Origin: Parafrankia irregularis
GTDB lineage: Bacteria > Actinomycetota > Actinomycetes > Frankiales > Frankiaceae
Length of the DNA: 64,000 bases
Reading direction: 5' to 3'
NCBI RefSeq assembly: GCF_001536285.1
Contig: NZ_FAOZ01000004.1
Coordinates: 455,205 to 519,204 of the forward strand
This document shows, one piece after another, positions 45,316 through 54,077 of the stretch. The translations under genes and the position numbers were made by a program. The notes below the pieces were generated by a model. It was not told where the DNA came from, searched no databases, and worked only from the letters and a program-made list of their open reading frames with translations. The stretch's first letter is position 1, and each line of letters opens with the position of its first letter.

Positions 45316-46106
45316 CGTCGATGCGTGATCCAGCGCCCGCGTCGGTGCGTGATCCGAGACGTGATCCGAGACGTGATCCGAAGCGGCGGGACCTGCTCGC
45401 GGTGGCGTTCCTCGGCGCCCTCGCCCCGCTCGCGGCCGGCTGCGGCACCGACAGCGCCTCGGCCAAGGCCACCTCGGCCACTCCGGCCACCGGGGCCACC
45501 TCGACCAGGCTGGCGGATGCCGGGGAAACCACCGGCGCCGCGGTAACGGCCCGCCCGGCGTCGGGCCCAGGATGGCACGGGACGGTTCCGCCGAACGCCC
45601 GCCCGAAGCCGTCGTTCACCCTCACGGACACGTCCGGGGCGCCGTTCGTGTTCACCACCGCGACCGCGGGCCGACCGGTGCTGCTGTTCTTCGGCTTCAC
45701 GAACTGCCCGGACGTCTGCCCGACGACGATGGCCGACATCGCCGCCGCCCGCACGCTGGTCCCCACCCGGATCGCCGACGCGGTGCGGACGGTCTTCGTC
45801 ACCACCGACCCGGCCCGCGACACCCCGGCCGTGCTCCGGCGCTGGCTCGACCAGTTCGACAGCACGTTCATCGGGCTGACCGGCGACCTCGCAGAGATCG
45901 ACGCCGCCCAGCGTGCCGTGGGTATCCCGCTGGCGATCCGTCCCAGCCTGGCGCCCAGCGCGGCGCCAACCGCGGACTACAGCGTCGCGCACGCCGCCCA
46001 GGTCGCCGGCTACGGCGCCGACGACCGGCTGCGGGTCCTCTACTTCGCGAACGCGACCGTCACCGACTACGCCGCAGATCTCCCGGAGCTCGTTGATGCA
46101 CGTTGA
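45312..46106 (+). CDS. Sco1/SenC-family copper chaperone lipoprotein
   Basis: 264 aa, thioredoxin-fold copper-delivery protein. GTG 45312 overlaps the preceding stop (GTGA); ATG 45321 is an alternative. The head has RDP repeats from a 12-bp DNA repeat (cgtgatccgaga), then KRRDLLAVAFLGALAPLAAG with lipobox Cys. Copper ligands are Cys132 and Cys136 in NCPDVCP and His227 in YSVAHAAQV, the full Sco set. VLLFFGFTNCPDVCPTTM and FVTTDPARDTP are canonical. Sco usually serves cytochrome oxidase CuA, but here it is inside an operon with a radical-copper oxidase and no respiratory gene, so that oxidase is its probable client. Confidence 0.93.
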   Translation: MTSMRDPAPASVRDPRRDPRRDPKRRDLLAVAFLGALAPLAAGCGTDSASAKATSATPATGATSTRLADAGETTGAAVTARPASGPGWHGTVPPNARPKPSFTLTDTSGAPFVFTTATAGRPVLLFFGFTNCPDVCPTTMADIAAARTLVPTRIADAVRTVFVTTDPARDTPAVLRRWLDQFDSTFIGLTGDLAEIDAAQRAVGIPLAIRPSLAPSAAPTADYSVAHAAQVAGYGADDRLRVLYFANATVTDYAADLPELVDAR

Positions 46107-47823
46107 CCACGAGGTACCGTCTTCATCGCCGCCGCAGCCGCGGTCATCGCCGCCGGAGCCGGCGACGTCGGGCGGTGCCGACTCTCACGGTGCCGACTCT
46201 CACGGTGCCGACTCCCGTCGGGCTGACTCCCGCCGCGCCGCCCTCCCGCGTCCAGCGCGGCACCGGCTGCGGCCACGGCCGCGGGTCTGGCTGCTGTTCG
46301 CCGCCCTCGGCCTGGTCATCGTCTGGGCGGCGATCAGGCTGGGGCCCACCGGGTTCGTCGTGGCGGCCTGGTCGGCGGTGTCGCTGATCATGTTTATCGT
46401 GGCGGCCCTCACCCTGAGCCGCACCCAGTTCGCCTGGCAGCGCCCGGAGCGGGTGGACCACGTCGATCTCACCGACCAGGAGCCACCCCAGGTACCGATC
46501 TCCCTCATCGTGCCGGCGCGGGACGAGCCCGTTCTCGGCCGGACGCTGCAACAGATCCTCGCCGGTGACTACCCGCACGAGCTGCTGCAGATCCTGGTGG
46601 TCGTCTCCGAGGACGAGATCGACCGGGAGACCCGCGAGATCGCCCAGTCGTACGCGGACCGGTATCCCTGCGTCGAGGTGATCGCACCGCGCGGTGACCG
46701 GCGCAGCAAGCCCATCTCGCTCGAGGACGCCCGGCCCTACTGCCACGGCGACCTCATCGGCGTCGTCGACGCCGAGTCGCTGATCGCCGCCGGTCTGCTC
46801 GGCCACGTCAACACGATCGCCGTGCGCCACCCGGACGTCGGCATCATCCAGGGCGGGGTTCAGCTCATGAACATTCGGGCGGCCCGCGGGCGGGATGGCA
46901 CATCCGGTGGCGGTTCCGCGGAACCGCCTGCGGGCGATCTCGGTGACGGTTCCGCGGAACCGCAGCGGCGCGGCCGGAGTGGCCGGCGCGGACCGAAGGC
47001 GCTGATCGCCCGGTTCCTCACCTGGTGCAACGAGGGGACCTCGTGGTGGCGGGTCCGCAACTGCCTCGAGTACTACGTCTGGTTCATGTCCCGGCTTCGC
47101 TTCCAGGCACAGGCGCGGCTCATCCCGCTCGGCGGCAACACGGTGTTCGTCCGCCGCGACGTCCTCACCGCCCTCGGAGGCTGGGACGCCACCGCCCTCA
47201 CCGAGGACTGCGACCTGGGGATCCGCTCGTCGGCGCGTGGTGTGCGGACGCTGGTCTTCTACCACCCGGCGCTGACCACCAGGGAGGAGACACCGGAGAG
47301 CCTGCAGAAGCTGGTGGTGCAGCGCAGCCGCTGGATGCTCGGCTTCATCCAGGTGCTGCTGAAGGGCGACTGGCGTGACCTGCCGACGCTGCGGCAGCGG
47401 CTGCTCGCGATCGAGATGCTGGCCATGCCGTTCTTCCAGGCCCTCGCCGGCCTGCTGCTGCCCACCTCGCTGATCCTGATCTTCGTGCTGCGCGCGCCGG
47501 TCGTCCTGGTGCTGCTCTACTGGCTGCCGCTCGGGATCGCGGTGATGCTCGTCGTCGCCGAGCAGGCCGCCTTCGGGGAGTTCCGCCGTTCCTATCGCCT
47601 GCGCTCGACCTGGCTGGACAGCGTGCGTCTCGTCATCGGCGCGCCGTTCTACCAGCTGGTGCTCTCGGCCGCCGCGCTGCGAGCCACCATCCGGCTGCTG
47701 CGCGGTCAGCTCGAGTGGGAGAAGACCACCCATCTCGGCGCGCACCACATCGTGCCCACCCCGCGGGATCCCAACTCCCGCGAACGTGATCTCGCGCCCC
47801 GCGGACTCGAAGGTGTCTCGTGA
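46096..47823 (+). CDS. Processive GT2 (cellulose-synthase-like) membrane glycosyltransferase
   Basis: 575 aa; ATG 46096 overlaps the sco stop by 11 nt. Two membrane helices (VWLLFAALGLVIVWAAIRLG and AWSAVSLIMFIVAALTL) precede the GT2 domain. Catalytic elements in order: Asp173 in VVVSEDEID, Asp225 in GVVDAESL, Asp371 in LTEDCDLG (TED) and Gln409 in QRSRWMLG (QxxRW), which is the D,D,D,QxxRW set of processive beta-glycan synthases. Further helices follow (LLLPTSLILIFVLRAPVVLV). A Gly/Ser/Pro/Glu-rich insert (about residues 263-295) carries two identical 16-bp palindromes. By analogy with CslA of Streptomyces it probably polymerises a beta-glycan; the sugar is unknown. Confidence 0.9.
   Translation: MHVDHEVPSSSPPQPRSSPPEPATSGGADSHGADSHGADSRRADSRRAALPRPARHRLRPRPRVWLLFAALGLVIVWAAIRLGPTGFVVAAWSAVSLIMFIVAALTLSRTQFAWQRPERVDHVDLTDQEPPQVPISLIVPARDEPVLGRTLQQILAGDYPHELLQILVVVSEDEIDRETREIAQSYADRYPCVEVIAPRGDRRSKPISLEDARPYCHGDLIGVVDAESLIAAGLLGHVNTIAVRHPDVGIIQGGVQLMNIRAARGRDGTSGGGSAEPPAGDLGDGSAEPQRRGRSGRRGPKALIARFLTWCNEGTSWWRVRNCLEYYVWFMSRLRFQAQARLIPLGGNTVFVRRDVLTALGGWDATALTEDCDLGIRSSARGVRTLVFYHPALTTREETPESLQKLVVQRSRWMLGFIQVLLKGDWRDLPTLRQRLLAIEMLAMPFFQALAGLLLPTSLILIFVLRAPVVLVLLYWLPLGIAVMLVVAEQAAFGEFRRSYRLRSTWLDSVRLVIGAPFYQLVLSAAALRATIRLLRGQLEWEKTTHLGAHHIVPTPRDPNSRERDLAPRGLEGVS
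46911..46962. repeat. Two identical 16-bp palindromes inside the GT2 gene
   Basis: CGGTTCCGCGGAACCG occurs at 46911-46926 and 46947-46962, each encoding a GSAEP-type peptide in the low-complexity insert of the synthase. Related but imperfect gtggttccgcggagcc lies near 1863. The insert may be of repeat-element origin. Confidence 0.7.
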
Positions 47824-49691
47824 CCACCACCAGCCTTCCTGACGGCACCGCCCCGGCCGCGCTGGTGGCCGAAAGCCCTGCGCTGCCCGCGCAGCCCGTG
47901 CCGCGGGAGGGCGCTCTGGCCGGTGTGCGGGACGCGGTGGGACGGCTGGTACGCCGGGCCGCGACCGCTGCCCGCGCGCACCGGACCGGGGTCGTGCTCG
48001 TCCTCGCCCTCGCCGTCGGCGCGGGACTGCTGCACGGCATCAACTTCGACGGCTGGCCCGGCCGCGTCAACGAGGACGAGGGCACCTACGCCGCCCAGGC
48101 GTTCGCGATCGAGCGCTGGGGCCAGATCTCCCACTACTCCTACTGGTACGATCACCCGTTCGGCGGATGGCTGTTCATCGCCTCCTACACCACCCTGACC
48201 CAGGCCTTCGACCGGACCGCGACCGCCGTCACCGCGGCCCGCGAGGCCATGCTCTGGGTGCACGTCGCCAGCTGCGTGCTCCTGTACATGCTGAGTCGGC
48301 GCCTCGGCATGCGGCGGTTCTTCGCGGCACTGGCGGTCGTGCTCTTCTCCGTCTCCCCGCTCGCCATCTGGTACCAGCGGATGGCGTTCCTGGACAACAT
48401 CTCCACGCTGTGGGTGCTTGCCGCCCTGGTCTGCGTGGCCTCACCGGACCGCAGCGTCGGCGCGGCCACCCGGGCCGGCATCTTCATGGCGTTCGCGTTC
48501 TGGTCGAAGGAGACCAGCCTCGTCCTGCTACCGGGGGTCTACCTGCTGCTCTGGCAGAACCGGGACCATCGGAACTGGCGGTTCGCGCGGCGCAACTTCC
48601 TCGGTTTCCTCTCCGGCATCGCCGGCATCTACATCCTGTACGCCGTCACCAAGAACGAGCTGTTCGAAGGCGAAGGCCACGTATCGCTGTGGTGGGCGGT
48701 CAAATGGCAGCTGCTCGACCGGACCCCCAGCGGCAGCGTGCTCGATCCCGACAGCGGCACTCGCGGCATCGCCGATCTCTGGCTCGGAATGGATCCCTAT
48801 CTGCTCGGTGCCGGGGCGGTCGCGGCGGTCGTCCTGCTGGTCGCGGTACGCCGGTTCCGCGCCGTCGCGTTCCTTCTGCTGATGCAGATCGTCTTCATGG
48901 CGCGAAACGGCTACATGCCCTATGCGTACGTGACGTCGATGCTGCCCTTCGCCGCGATCTGCGCGGCGGGCCTGCTCGACGTGGTCGCGCCGTCGCGCGG
49001 TATTCGTCCCCTGGTCGTGCTGGGTGCCCGGAACCCCGGACGCCGGCGGGTGGTGCCGAAGGCACCGTCCTGGCTGACCGGCGCCATCCCGGCCCAGCGC
49101 GGCCGTCCCGAACCGAGCAGGCCCGCGCCGAACCAGAGCGGGTCTGATTCGCGCACGGCGGCCGACGGCGGAGGGCCGGTCGGCGGTCGCCGGCGGGTCG
49201 GGTTCTGGGTGCGCGCCGCCGCGGTCGCCAGCGTCCTGGCCCTGGGCGTGCTGACCATTCCGCCCCGGTGGGCGCCGCTGTTGCGCGACGCCATCACCGA
49301 GGACGCCGGTGCCCCCAGCCGGGAGGCGACGCAGTGGTTCATCGACCACTACGAGAGGGGGCAGATCGTCATCACCGACGACAACATCTGGACGGACCTC
49401 GTGGTGGCCGGGATGGATCCGGTGCCCGTCTGGTTCTACAAGCTCGACCTCGACCCGGCTGTCCGGCGCACCGTCCCGAACGGCTGGTCCGACATCGACT
49501 ATGTGATTCTGGGCGATCTGACCCCGACCACGCTGGAGACGCTCCCCACGGTCGCCGAAGCGATCGAGCACTCCGAGGTCGTCGCCTCGTTCGGTGACGG
49601 CGAGGTCATGATTCGCAAGGTGATCCCGCCCACCTGCACCGACCGGACACCACGAGGGGCCCGGTGCACCGCGCCGGCCGCCGGGGGGTGA
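47820..49691 (+). CDS. GT39/ArnT-like multi-span membrane glycosyltransferase
   Basis: 623 aa; GTG 47820 overlaps the GT2 stop (GTGA). A long hydrophobic array of about 11 helices starts GVVLVLALAVGAGLLHGI. The first extracytoplasmic loop holds the acidic motif VNEDEGTYAAQAFAIE followed by WYDHPFGGWLF, typical of polyprenyl-phosphate-sugar-dependent GT-C enzymes (PMT/ArnT). After an Arg/Pro-rich cytoplasmic loop (about 405-455) and a further helix comes an extracytoplasmic C-terminal domain (ITDDNIWTDLVVAGMDPVPV). It probably transfers a sugar from the lipid carrier made by the operon's first gene onto the glycan or a surface protein. Confidence 0.88.
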   Translation: MTTTSLPDGTAPAALVAESPALPAQPVPREGALAGVRDAVGRLVRRAATAARAHRTGVVLVLALAVGAGLLHGINFDGWPGRVNEDEGTYAAQAFAIERWGQISHYSYWYDHPFGGWLFIASYTTLTQAFDRTATAVTAAREAMLWVHVASCVLLYMLSRRLGMRRFFAALAVVLFSVSPLAIWYQRMAFLDNISTLWVLAALVCVASPDRSVGAATRAGIFMAFAFWSKETSLVLLPGVYLLLWQNRDHRNWRFARRNFLGFLSGIAGIYILYAVTKNELFEGEGHVSLWWAVKWQLLDRTPSGSVLDPDSGTRGIADLWLGMDPYLLGAGAVAAVVLLVAVRRFRAVAFLLLMQIVFMARNGYMPYAYVTSMLPFAAICAAGLLDVVAPSRGIRPLVVLGARNPGRRRVVPKAPSWLTGAIPAQRGRPEPSRPAPNQSGSDSRTAADGGGPVGGRRRVGFWVRAAAVASVLALGVLTIPPRWAPLLRDAITEDAGAPSREATQWFIDHYERGQIVITDDNIWTDLVVAGMDPVPVWFYKLDLDPAVRRTVPNGWSDIDYVILGDLTPTTLETLPTVAEAIEHSEVVASFGDGEVMIRKVIPPTCTDRTPRGARCTAPAAGG

Positions 49692-49772
49692 CCCCCGGCG
49701 GGCGCCGGGAGGTGGCACTGGCCCGCCCAGCATCCCCGCAGCTCCGCCGTTCGGTATCATGGCTGGAGAGCA

Positions 49773-49845
49773 GGGCCGTTAGCTCAATTGGCAGAGCATC
49801 CGGCTTTTAACCGGTGAGTTCAGGGTTCGAGTCCCTGACGGCCCA
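49773..49845 (+). tRNA. tRNA-Lys (anticodon UUU)
   Basis: 73-nt cloverleaf. Acceptor gggccgt (49773-49779) pairs with acggccc (49838-49844), discriminator A at 49845, no encoded CCA. D arm gctc/gagc, anticodon loop cttttaa with anticodon TTT, T arm caggg / ccctg around ttcgagt. The first anticodon-stem pair is T-T. It sits 81 bp after the glycan operon. Confidence 0.97.
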
Positions 49846-50529
49846 CGTCGCAAGGTGGTTTCCGCGCATTTGCCAAGGGTTTCCTGGGGTCTTGTGGTTC
49901 GATCTCTCCCGGCCCCGGGAACTTGCGGATCCGATCTCGCGGCACCCGCGGATCCTGCCGTAGCCGGGCCATTTTCTCCGCATAGCGGCTGTGACGAGCA
50001 TCCCTGATCCAAAAACGCACCTTCGATCAGCAGGCGGGCCGTCGACCGGCGTCCCCATCCCGAAAGTGAGATTCTCATCGCTATACCCACTGCTCAGTTC
50101 TCCGCACCGGACACGACACAACCCCGGCCGCGCCAGGTACTGCCGCCGCTGACCAACAACCTCTTCCAGGCGCCCGACTTCGGCGAGACCCATCCCGACG
50201 CTCCGGACGCGACGGAGCCCGGATCTGGATCCGGGCCGGCCGACCGTCGCCCCTCGGGCCAGGCGAAACCGACCTTCACCGCCACACAGCGCCGTCCGCC
50301 GCGTTCCGGTAACCGTGGGGCATCGACACGGACGCGAGCCCAGGGCCAGTCCGGCGGCAGGTTCTCCCCACGCAACCCCTCCGCGTGACCTCCTGATCAG
50401 CGCCACTGCATTCAGCTCGAGTCGCCGCGGTCAGGCCGTCCAGCTCTGGTAGCTCAGGCCGGTAGCTCTGCCGAACTCGGAACTGTCGGCTGTGACGACG
50501 CCAGACCACCTGTGGGTGGGTGATGCTCC
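49846..50529. other. Region between tRNA-Lys and the excisionase-like gene
   Basis: 684 bp. A plus-strand frame is open from 50008 to a TGA at 50388 and encodes a Pro/Arg-rich segment including IPTAQFSAPDTT and PLTNNLFQAPDFGE, but it has no ATG, GTG or TTG near its beginning; it could be a 5'-truncated gene remnant. No second copy of the tRNA 3' end was found here. Confidence 0.4.
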
Positions 50530-50781
50530 ATGATGGGCGGCTTCGCCCGGCACCATGGCCAGATGGACGCCGACCCGCTGATGACCGTTATCGAGGTGGC
50601 CAATCACCTGCGCCTGACGGCGTCGTCGTGGCGTGCCGAGGTCGCGGACGGAACCGCGCCGGCCCCGGACGAGCCGGATGACGACAAGCCCGTCCACCGT
50701 CGCCGCCCGCGCTGGCGCCGTTCGACGGTGGATGCCTGGAATGCGCAGCGACGTCTCCGCGGCCAGTCGCAGGAAGCCTAG
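50530..50781 (+). CDS. Excisionase/AlpA-like small helix-turn-helix protein
   Basis: 83 aa. LMTVIEVANHLRLTASSWRA is a MerR-like winged-HTH start; VADGTAPAPDEPD and RPRWRRSTVDAWNAQRRL complete the pattern seen in small actinobacterial excisionase-like proteins that sit beside integrases. ATG 50530 is taken; ATG 50563 or 50581 could be used, as no ribosome site is clear. No integrase is nearby. Its position 0.7 kb downstream of a tRNA gene suggests the remnant of an integrated element. Confidence 0.7.
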   Translation: MMGGFARHHGQMDADPLMTVIEVANHLRLTASSWRAEVADGTAPAPDEPDDDKPVHRRRPRWRRSTVDAWNAQRRLRGQSQEA

Positions 50782-50853
50782 GCGGCAGTAGCAGGGGCCG
50801 CTGGTAGGGAAGGCGCGTCGACCTCCGGGTGTGACAGCCGTAGCGTTGGCTCC

Positions 50854-51504
50854 GTGAAGGTGCTCTCCGTCAACGTCGGCAGGCCCCGCCCCAACCTCTG
50901 GAAGGGCCACGGTTCGACCGGTATCGACAAGCGGCCCGTCGCCGGCCCGGTCGCCGTCACCGCCCCCGGCCCCAAGGGCACCGGAGCGGTCGGGCTCGTC
51001 GGCGACCGGGTCTATGACGTGAAGCATCACGGTGGCACCGACCAGGCCGTCTACGCCTACGCCCGTGAGGATCTCGACGGGTGGGAGGCCGAGCTGGGCC
51101 GGCCGCTCGCGAACGGCGTCTTCGGGGAGAACCTCACGACAGCCGGCCTCGACGTCAACGCCGCCCTGATCGGTGAACGTTGGCGCGTCGGGCCGGACGT
51201 CGTCCTCGAGGTGTCGTGCGCGCGGATCCCGTGCGGGACGTTCCAGGGCTGGCTGGAGCGGGACGGCTGGATCCGGAGGTTCACGCAGGCGACACTGCCC
51301 GGCGCCTACCTTCGTGTGATCGAGCCCGGAGACATCCGCGCCGGTGATCCGGTCGAGGTCGTGCACCGGCCTGACCACGACGTCACAGTCGCGCTCGTCT
51401 TCCGTGCGATGACACGTGAACCGGAACTGCTGCCGCGGCTGCTGGTCGCCGACGCGCTGCCGGAGGAGAGCAAGGACCGGGCCCGCAGGCGTACGTCCGC
51501 ATAG
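50854..51504 (+). CDS. MOSC-domain protein (YiiM type)
   Basis: 216 aa. Begins MKVLSVNVGRPRPNLWKGHG with GSTGIDKRPV and then GDRVYDVKHHGGTDQAVYAY, the MOSC opening; FGENLTTAGLD and the catalytic-type Cys segment VLEVSCARIPCGTFQ follow. MOSC proteins bind molybdenum cofactor or carry persulfide on cysteine; YiiM members reduce N-hydroxylated compounds. GTG 50854 is the start. Together with the XdhC protein it is one of two Mo-cofactor-linked genes in the window, but they are 49 kb apart. Confidence 0.9.
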   Translation: MKVLSVNVGRPRPNLWKGHGSTGIDKRPVAGPVAVTAPGPKGTGAVGLVGDRVYDVKHHGGTDQAVYAYAREDLDGWEAELGRPLANGVFGENLTTAGLDVNAALIGERWRVGPDVVLEVSCARIPCGTFQGWLERDGWIRRFTQATLPGAYLRVIEPGDIRAGDPVEVVHRPDHDVTVALVFRAMTREPELLPRLLVADALPEESKDRARRRTSA

Positions 51505-51514
51505 GCGATCGGCC

Positions 51515-52339
51515 TCAGGGCGTGTCGAGCCGCGGTCGGCGCGCCCAGGCCGCGAACATCGGCACGCTCACGACGAGGCGGCTTTCGTCACGGCTGACGG
51601 CCCACCACGCGTCGACCTCGCCCTCGGTCAGCAGACCCGCGGCGACGATGTCCCGCTGGAACCGTTCCACGAGCAGCCGCCAGGCGAGCCACGAATCGGT
51701 GCCGCCGCGGGTCTGGACGCCCTGGTACTGCGCCGACTCGTCGGTGAGCCCCAGGCTGAGCACATCGCCGAGCAGCCGGCGCCCGTAGGTCGCGTCGAAG
51801 CCGGCCGCCTCGCCACCGGCCGCACCGCCCATGACCTTCTGCAGGGCCCGGATCATCGCCGTGTGCACCGGTGCGGCTGGGACGAGGAGGTCGGCGCAGG
51901 TCCAGTCGACCTCCTCGACCAGCAGCCAGCCACCCGGCGCGACTGCCTCCGCGAGCCGCCGCAGCGCGACCGGGTGGGGGTGGAGGTGCGCGACCAGAAG
52001 CCGTGCGTGGACGAGGTCGAAGCTGCGGCGGGGCAGGTCGTCCACCATGACGTCCATCCGCCGGACCTCGACCTGCGGTGGCAGCTGGTCGAGGAAGCGG
52101 GTGTCACGGTCGACGGCGAGAACCTGGCCGGCCGGGCCCACAACCCCGGCGAGGGCTCGGGCAACCGAGCCGGTGCCTGCTCCGGCCTCGAGGCAGCGGT
52201 GCCCCGGCCCGATCCCCAGGCCGGCCACCAGCCGCATCGTGCCCGGATCCCACATGTGCGCCATCGCCTCGAGGCGTGATCGCTCGTCCGGATGCGCCTG
52301 GTCCAGAACGTAGGAGGACGACTGAGCCTTTTCCGTCAT
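51515..52339 (-). CDS. Class I SAM-dependent methyltransferase
   Basis: 274 aa. Motif I CLEAGAGTGSVARALA, acidic post-I loop VLAVDRDTRFLDQL, motif II DLVHARLLVAHLHPHP and LAEAVAPGGWLLVEEVDW form a typical Methyltransf_25 type Rossmann fold. The N-terminus (SSYVLDQAHPDERSRLEAMA) is common to actinobacterial small-molecule methyltransferases. ATG 52339 has AGGTGCGAG upstream. Convergent with the MOSC gene, only 10 nt apart at the stops. Acceptor unknown. Confidence 0.87.
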   Translation of the reverse strand: MTEKAQSSSYVLDQAHPDERSRLEAMAHMWDPGTMRLVAGLGIGPGHRCLEAGAGTGSVARALAGVVGPAGQVLAVDRDTRFLDQLPPQVEVRRMDVMVDDLPRRSFDLVHARLLVAHLHPHPVALRRLAEAVAPGGWLLVEEVDWTCADLLVPAAPVHTAMIRALQKVMGGAAGGEAAGFDATYGRRLLGDVLSLGLTDESAQYQGVQTRGGTDSWLAWRLLVERFQRDIVAAGLLTEGEVDAWWAVSRDESRLVVSVPMFAAWARRPRLDTP

Positions 52340-52862
52340 CGACTCGCACCTGTTGGTCGGTTGATTCGCTGATCAGGGCCTGCATGGAGCAAAATCCCGC
52401 AGTGTGGCGGATCCGGGGCCAGTAACGTCGACCTGGCGGTCCGCGCCCACCCGCCGCACGGCGACCCACCGCGATCCCGCACCACCGTACAGCCACAACA
52501 ATCCACGCCAATAGGGCAAAAGGGAGATAAAGTCGTTTTGCGATCCGCAAGAAGTGAGAATTTCGGTTGTTTCGGCGGCCGAAATCCTCACTTCTTGCTC
52601 AGGGGTAGTGGTGTCGGCAGATGCCCGAAGCCCGGGATTCCGTGATCGGCTCCAGGGTGGCTGGGATTCCTCCGCGTATTCTTTCGTGTCTCGCGAATCC
52701 CTCCTCGACGATCCGTGCTTCCTATTGGCTCATAGGTTTCCCTGTCGGGTAGGGAGAACCAGTGTGACCAGTGCTCGGCGCGCTGGAAGGATGACGGCTC
52801 TGATCCCGGGAATGTGCCGCCGGAACCGGTCGGCGGAGGATGCTCCGAGAGAGGACGTGGAC
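52340..52862. other. Intergenic region with a 52-nt palindromic element
   Basis: 523 bp between divergent methyltransferase and P450 genes. Contains the palindrome 52547-52598 and its AT-rich tail on the left (52511-52546). The P450 promoter probably lies in 52680-52770. A longer open frame covers the P450 leader but crosses the palindrome. Confidence 0.5.
52547..52598 (-). repeat. 52-nt palindromic element, subtype 2
   Basis: Arms 52547-52566 (starting gcaagaagtgag) and 52579-52598 (ending cttcttgc) pair at 19 of 20 positions with a 12-nt loop. The whole is the same size as at 18281-18332, and arm position 8 differs in both strands of the stem (A-T there, G-C here). Confidence 0.85.
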
Positions 52863-54077
52863 GTGTCCACTGCTCCGCAGGTTGTCTTCGACGCCTTCCA
52901 CCCGGCGCACCGGTCGAACCCCTACCCCCGGTACGCGGCCGTCCGTGAGTACACGGCGCTCTACCCGCTGCGGCCGGACATCCTCATGGCGACCCGTTAC
53001 CGGGAGTGCGCGGCGGTCTTCGCGGACCCGCTGTGGGGGCACGGATACGAGGACGGCATAAACCCGTTCCGGCCGGGCGTCGATCCCGACGACGTTCCCG
53101 GGTCGATGCTGCGAATGGATCCGCCGAACCACACCCGGGTGAGAGGCCTGGTCAAGAGCGCCTTCATGCCGCGCACCACGGCCGGAATCCGCGATCGGAT
53201 CGAGAACCTCGTCAACAGGCTGCTCGACGCGGCGATCGAGGCCGGTGAGGTTGACCTGATGGAGGCGTTCGCGCGTCCGCTGCCGCTGACCATCATCGGA
53301 GACCTGCTCGGTATTCCGCGTGAGGACCACACCATGGTCCAGAAGTGGTCGTTGGAGATCGTCCGCGGTACGGACCCGGACATCCTGCAGACTCCCGAGA
53401 GCCTGGCTCGCAGGCCGGCGGCCATGGCGGAGTTCGAGGCCTACTTCGCCGCGCTGCTCGCCCGGCGGCGCGTCGATCCGCGCGACGACATACTGACCGG
53501 GCTGTGTGCGGCCCAGGACGAAGGCCAGCTGAACGGCGGTCGCGAGCCGCTCGGGCTCGCCGTCGGGCTGCTGATCGGCGGCTACGAGACGATCTCGGAT
53601 GTGATCGGCAAGAGCATCGTCGCCCTGCTGCGCAACCCCGACCAGGTTCAGCGGTGGCTCGCCGACCCGGATCTGGCGGCACCCGCCGTCGACGAGCTGC
53701 TGCGGTACGAGCCACCGGTGCAGTTCACCCACCGGGTGGCCTTGGCCGAACGCGAGGTCGCCGGGCACACGTTCGCCCGCGGCGACGGCATCGTCATCCT
53801 GACCGCGGCCGCGAACCGCGACCCGGCCGTGTACATCGACCCGGACCGCCTGGACATCACCCGGTTCGCCGGCCGGGCCCCGGCGCCGCGCCACCTGTCG
53901 TTCAGCGGTGGGCCGCACTACTGCCTCGGCGCGCACCTCGGCCGGCTGGAGACCGAGATCGCGATCGACACCCTCCTGCGCCGTGCGCCCGGCCTGGCAC
54001 TGACCGACGAGCCTGTCTGGCGTGACACGGTCGCCATCCACGGCCTGGACACGCTCCCGGTCCGCCTTCGGGCCTGA
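52863..54077 (+). CDS. Cytochrome P450
   Basis: 404-aa soluble bacterial P450 monooxygenase. I-helix LLIGGYETISD (the usual acid-alcohol pair as E-T), K-helix ELLRYEP (ExxR), and haem loop FSGGPHYCLGAHL with Cys354 as ligand. N-terminal PRYAAVREYTALYPLRPDIL and MDPPNHTRVRGLVKSAFMPR are standard for class I CYPs. GTG 52863 is favoured by GAGAGGA 7 nt upstream. No ferredoxin gene adjoins. Substrate unknown. Confidence 0.92.
   Translation: MSTAPQVVFDAFHPAHRSNPYPRYAAVREYTALYPLRPDILMATRYRECAAVFADPLWGHGYEDGINPFRPGVDPDDVPGSMLRMDPPNHTRVRGLVKSAFMPRTTAGIRDRIENLVNRLLDAAIEAGEVDLMEAFARPLPLTIIGDLLGIPREDHTMVQKWSLEIVRGTDPDILQTPESLARRPAAMAEFEAYFAALLARRRVDPRDDILTGLCAAQDEGQLNGGREPLGLAVGLLIGGYETISDVIGKSIVALLRNPDQVQRWLADPDLAAPAVDELLRYEPPVQFTHRVALAEREVAGHTFARGDGIVILTAAANRDPAVYIDPDRLDITRFAGRAPAPRHLSFSGGPHYCLGAHLGRLETEIAIDTLLRRAPGLALTDEPVWRDTVAIHGLDTLPVRLRA

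Noticed and set aside
49779..50090. Minus-strand frame ending in the tRNA region (GPSGTRTLNSPVKSRMLCQL)
   Set aside because: The segment is the complement of tRNA-Lys, a known artefact in annotations.
50008..50388. 127-codon plus-strand frame after tRNA-Lys
   Set aside because: No ATG, GTG or TTG near its beginning and no recognisable domain; kept only as a possible truncated remnant.
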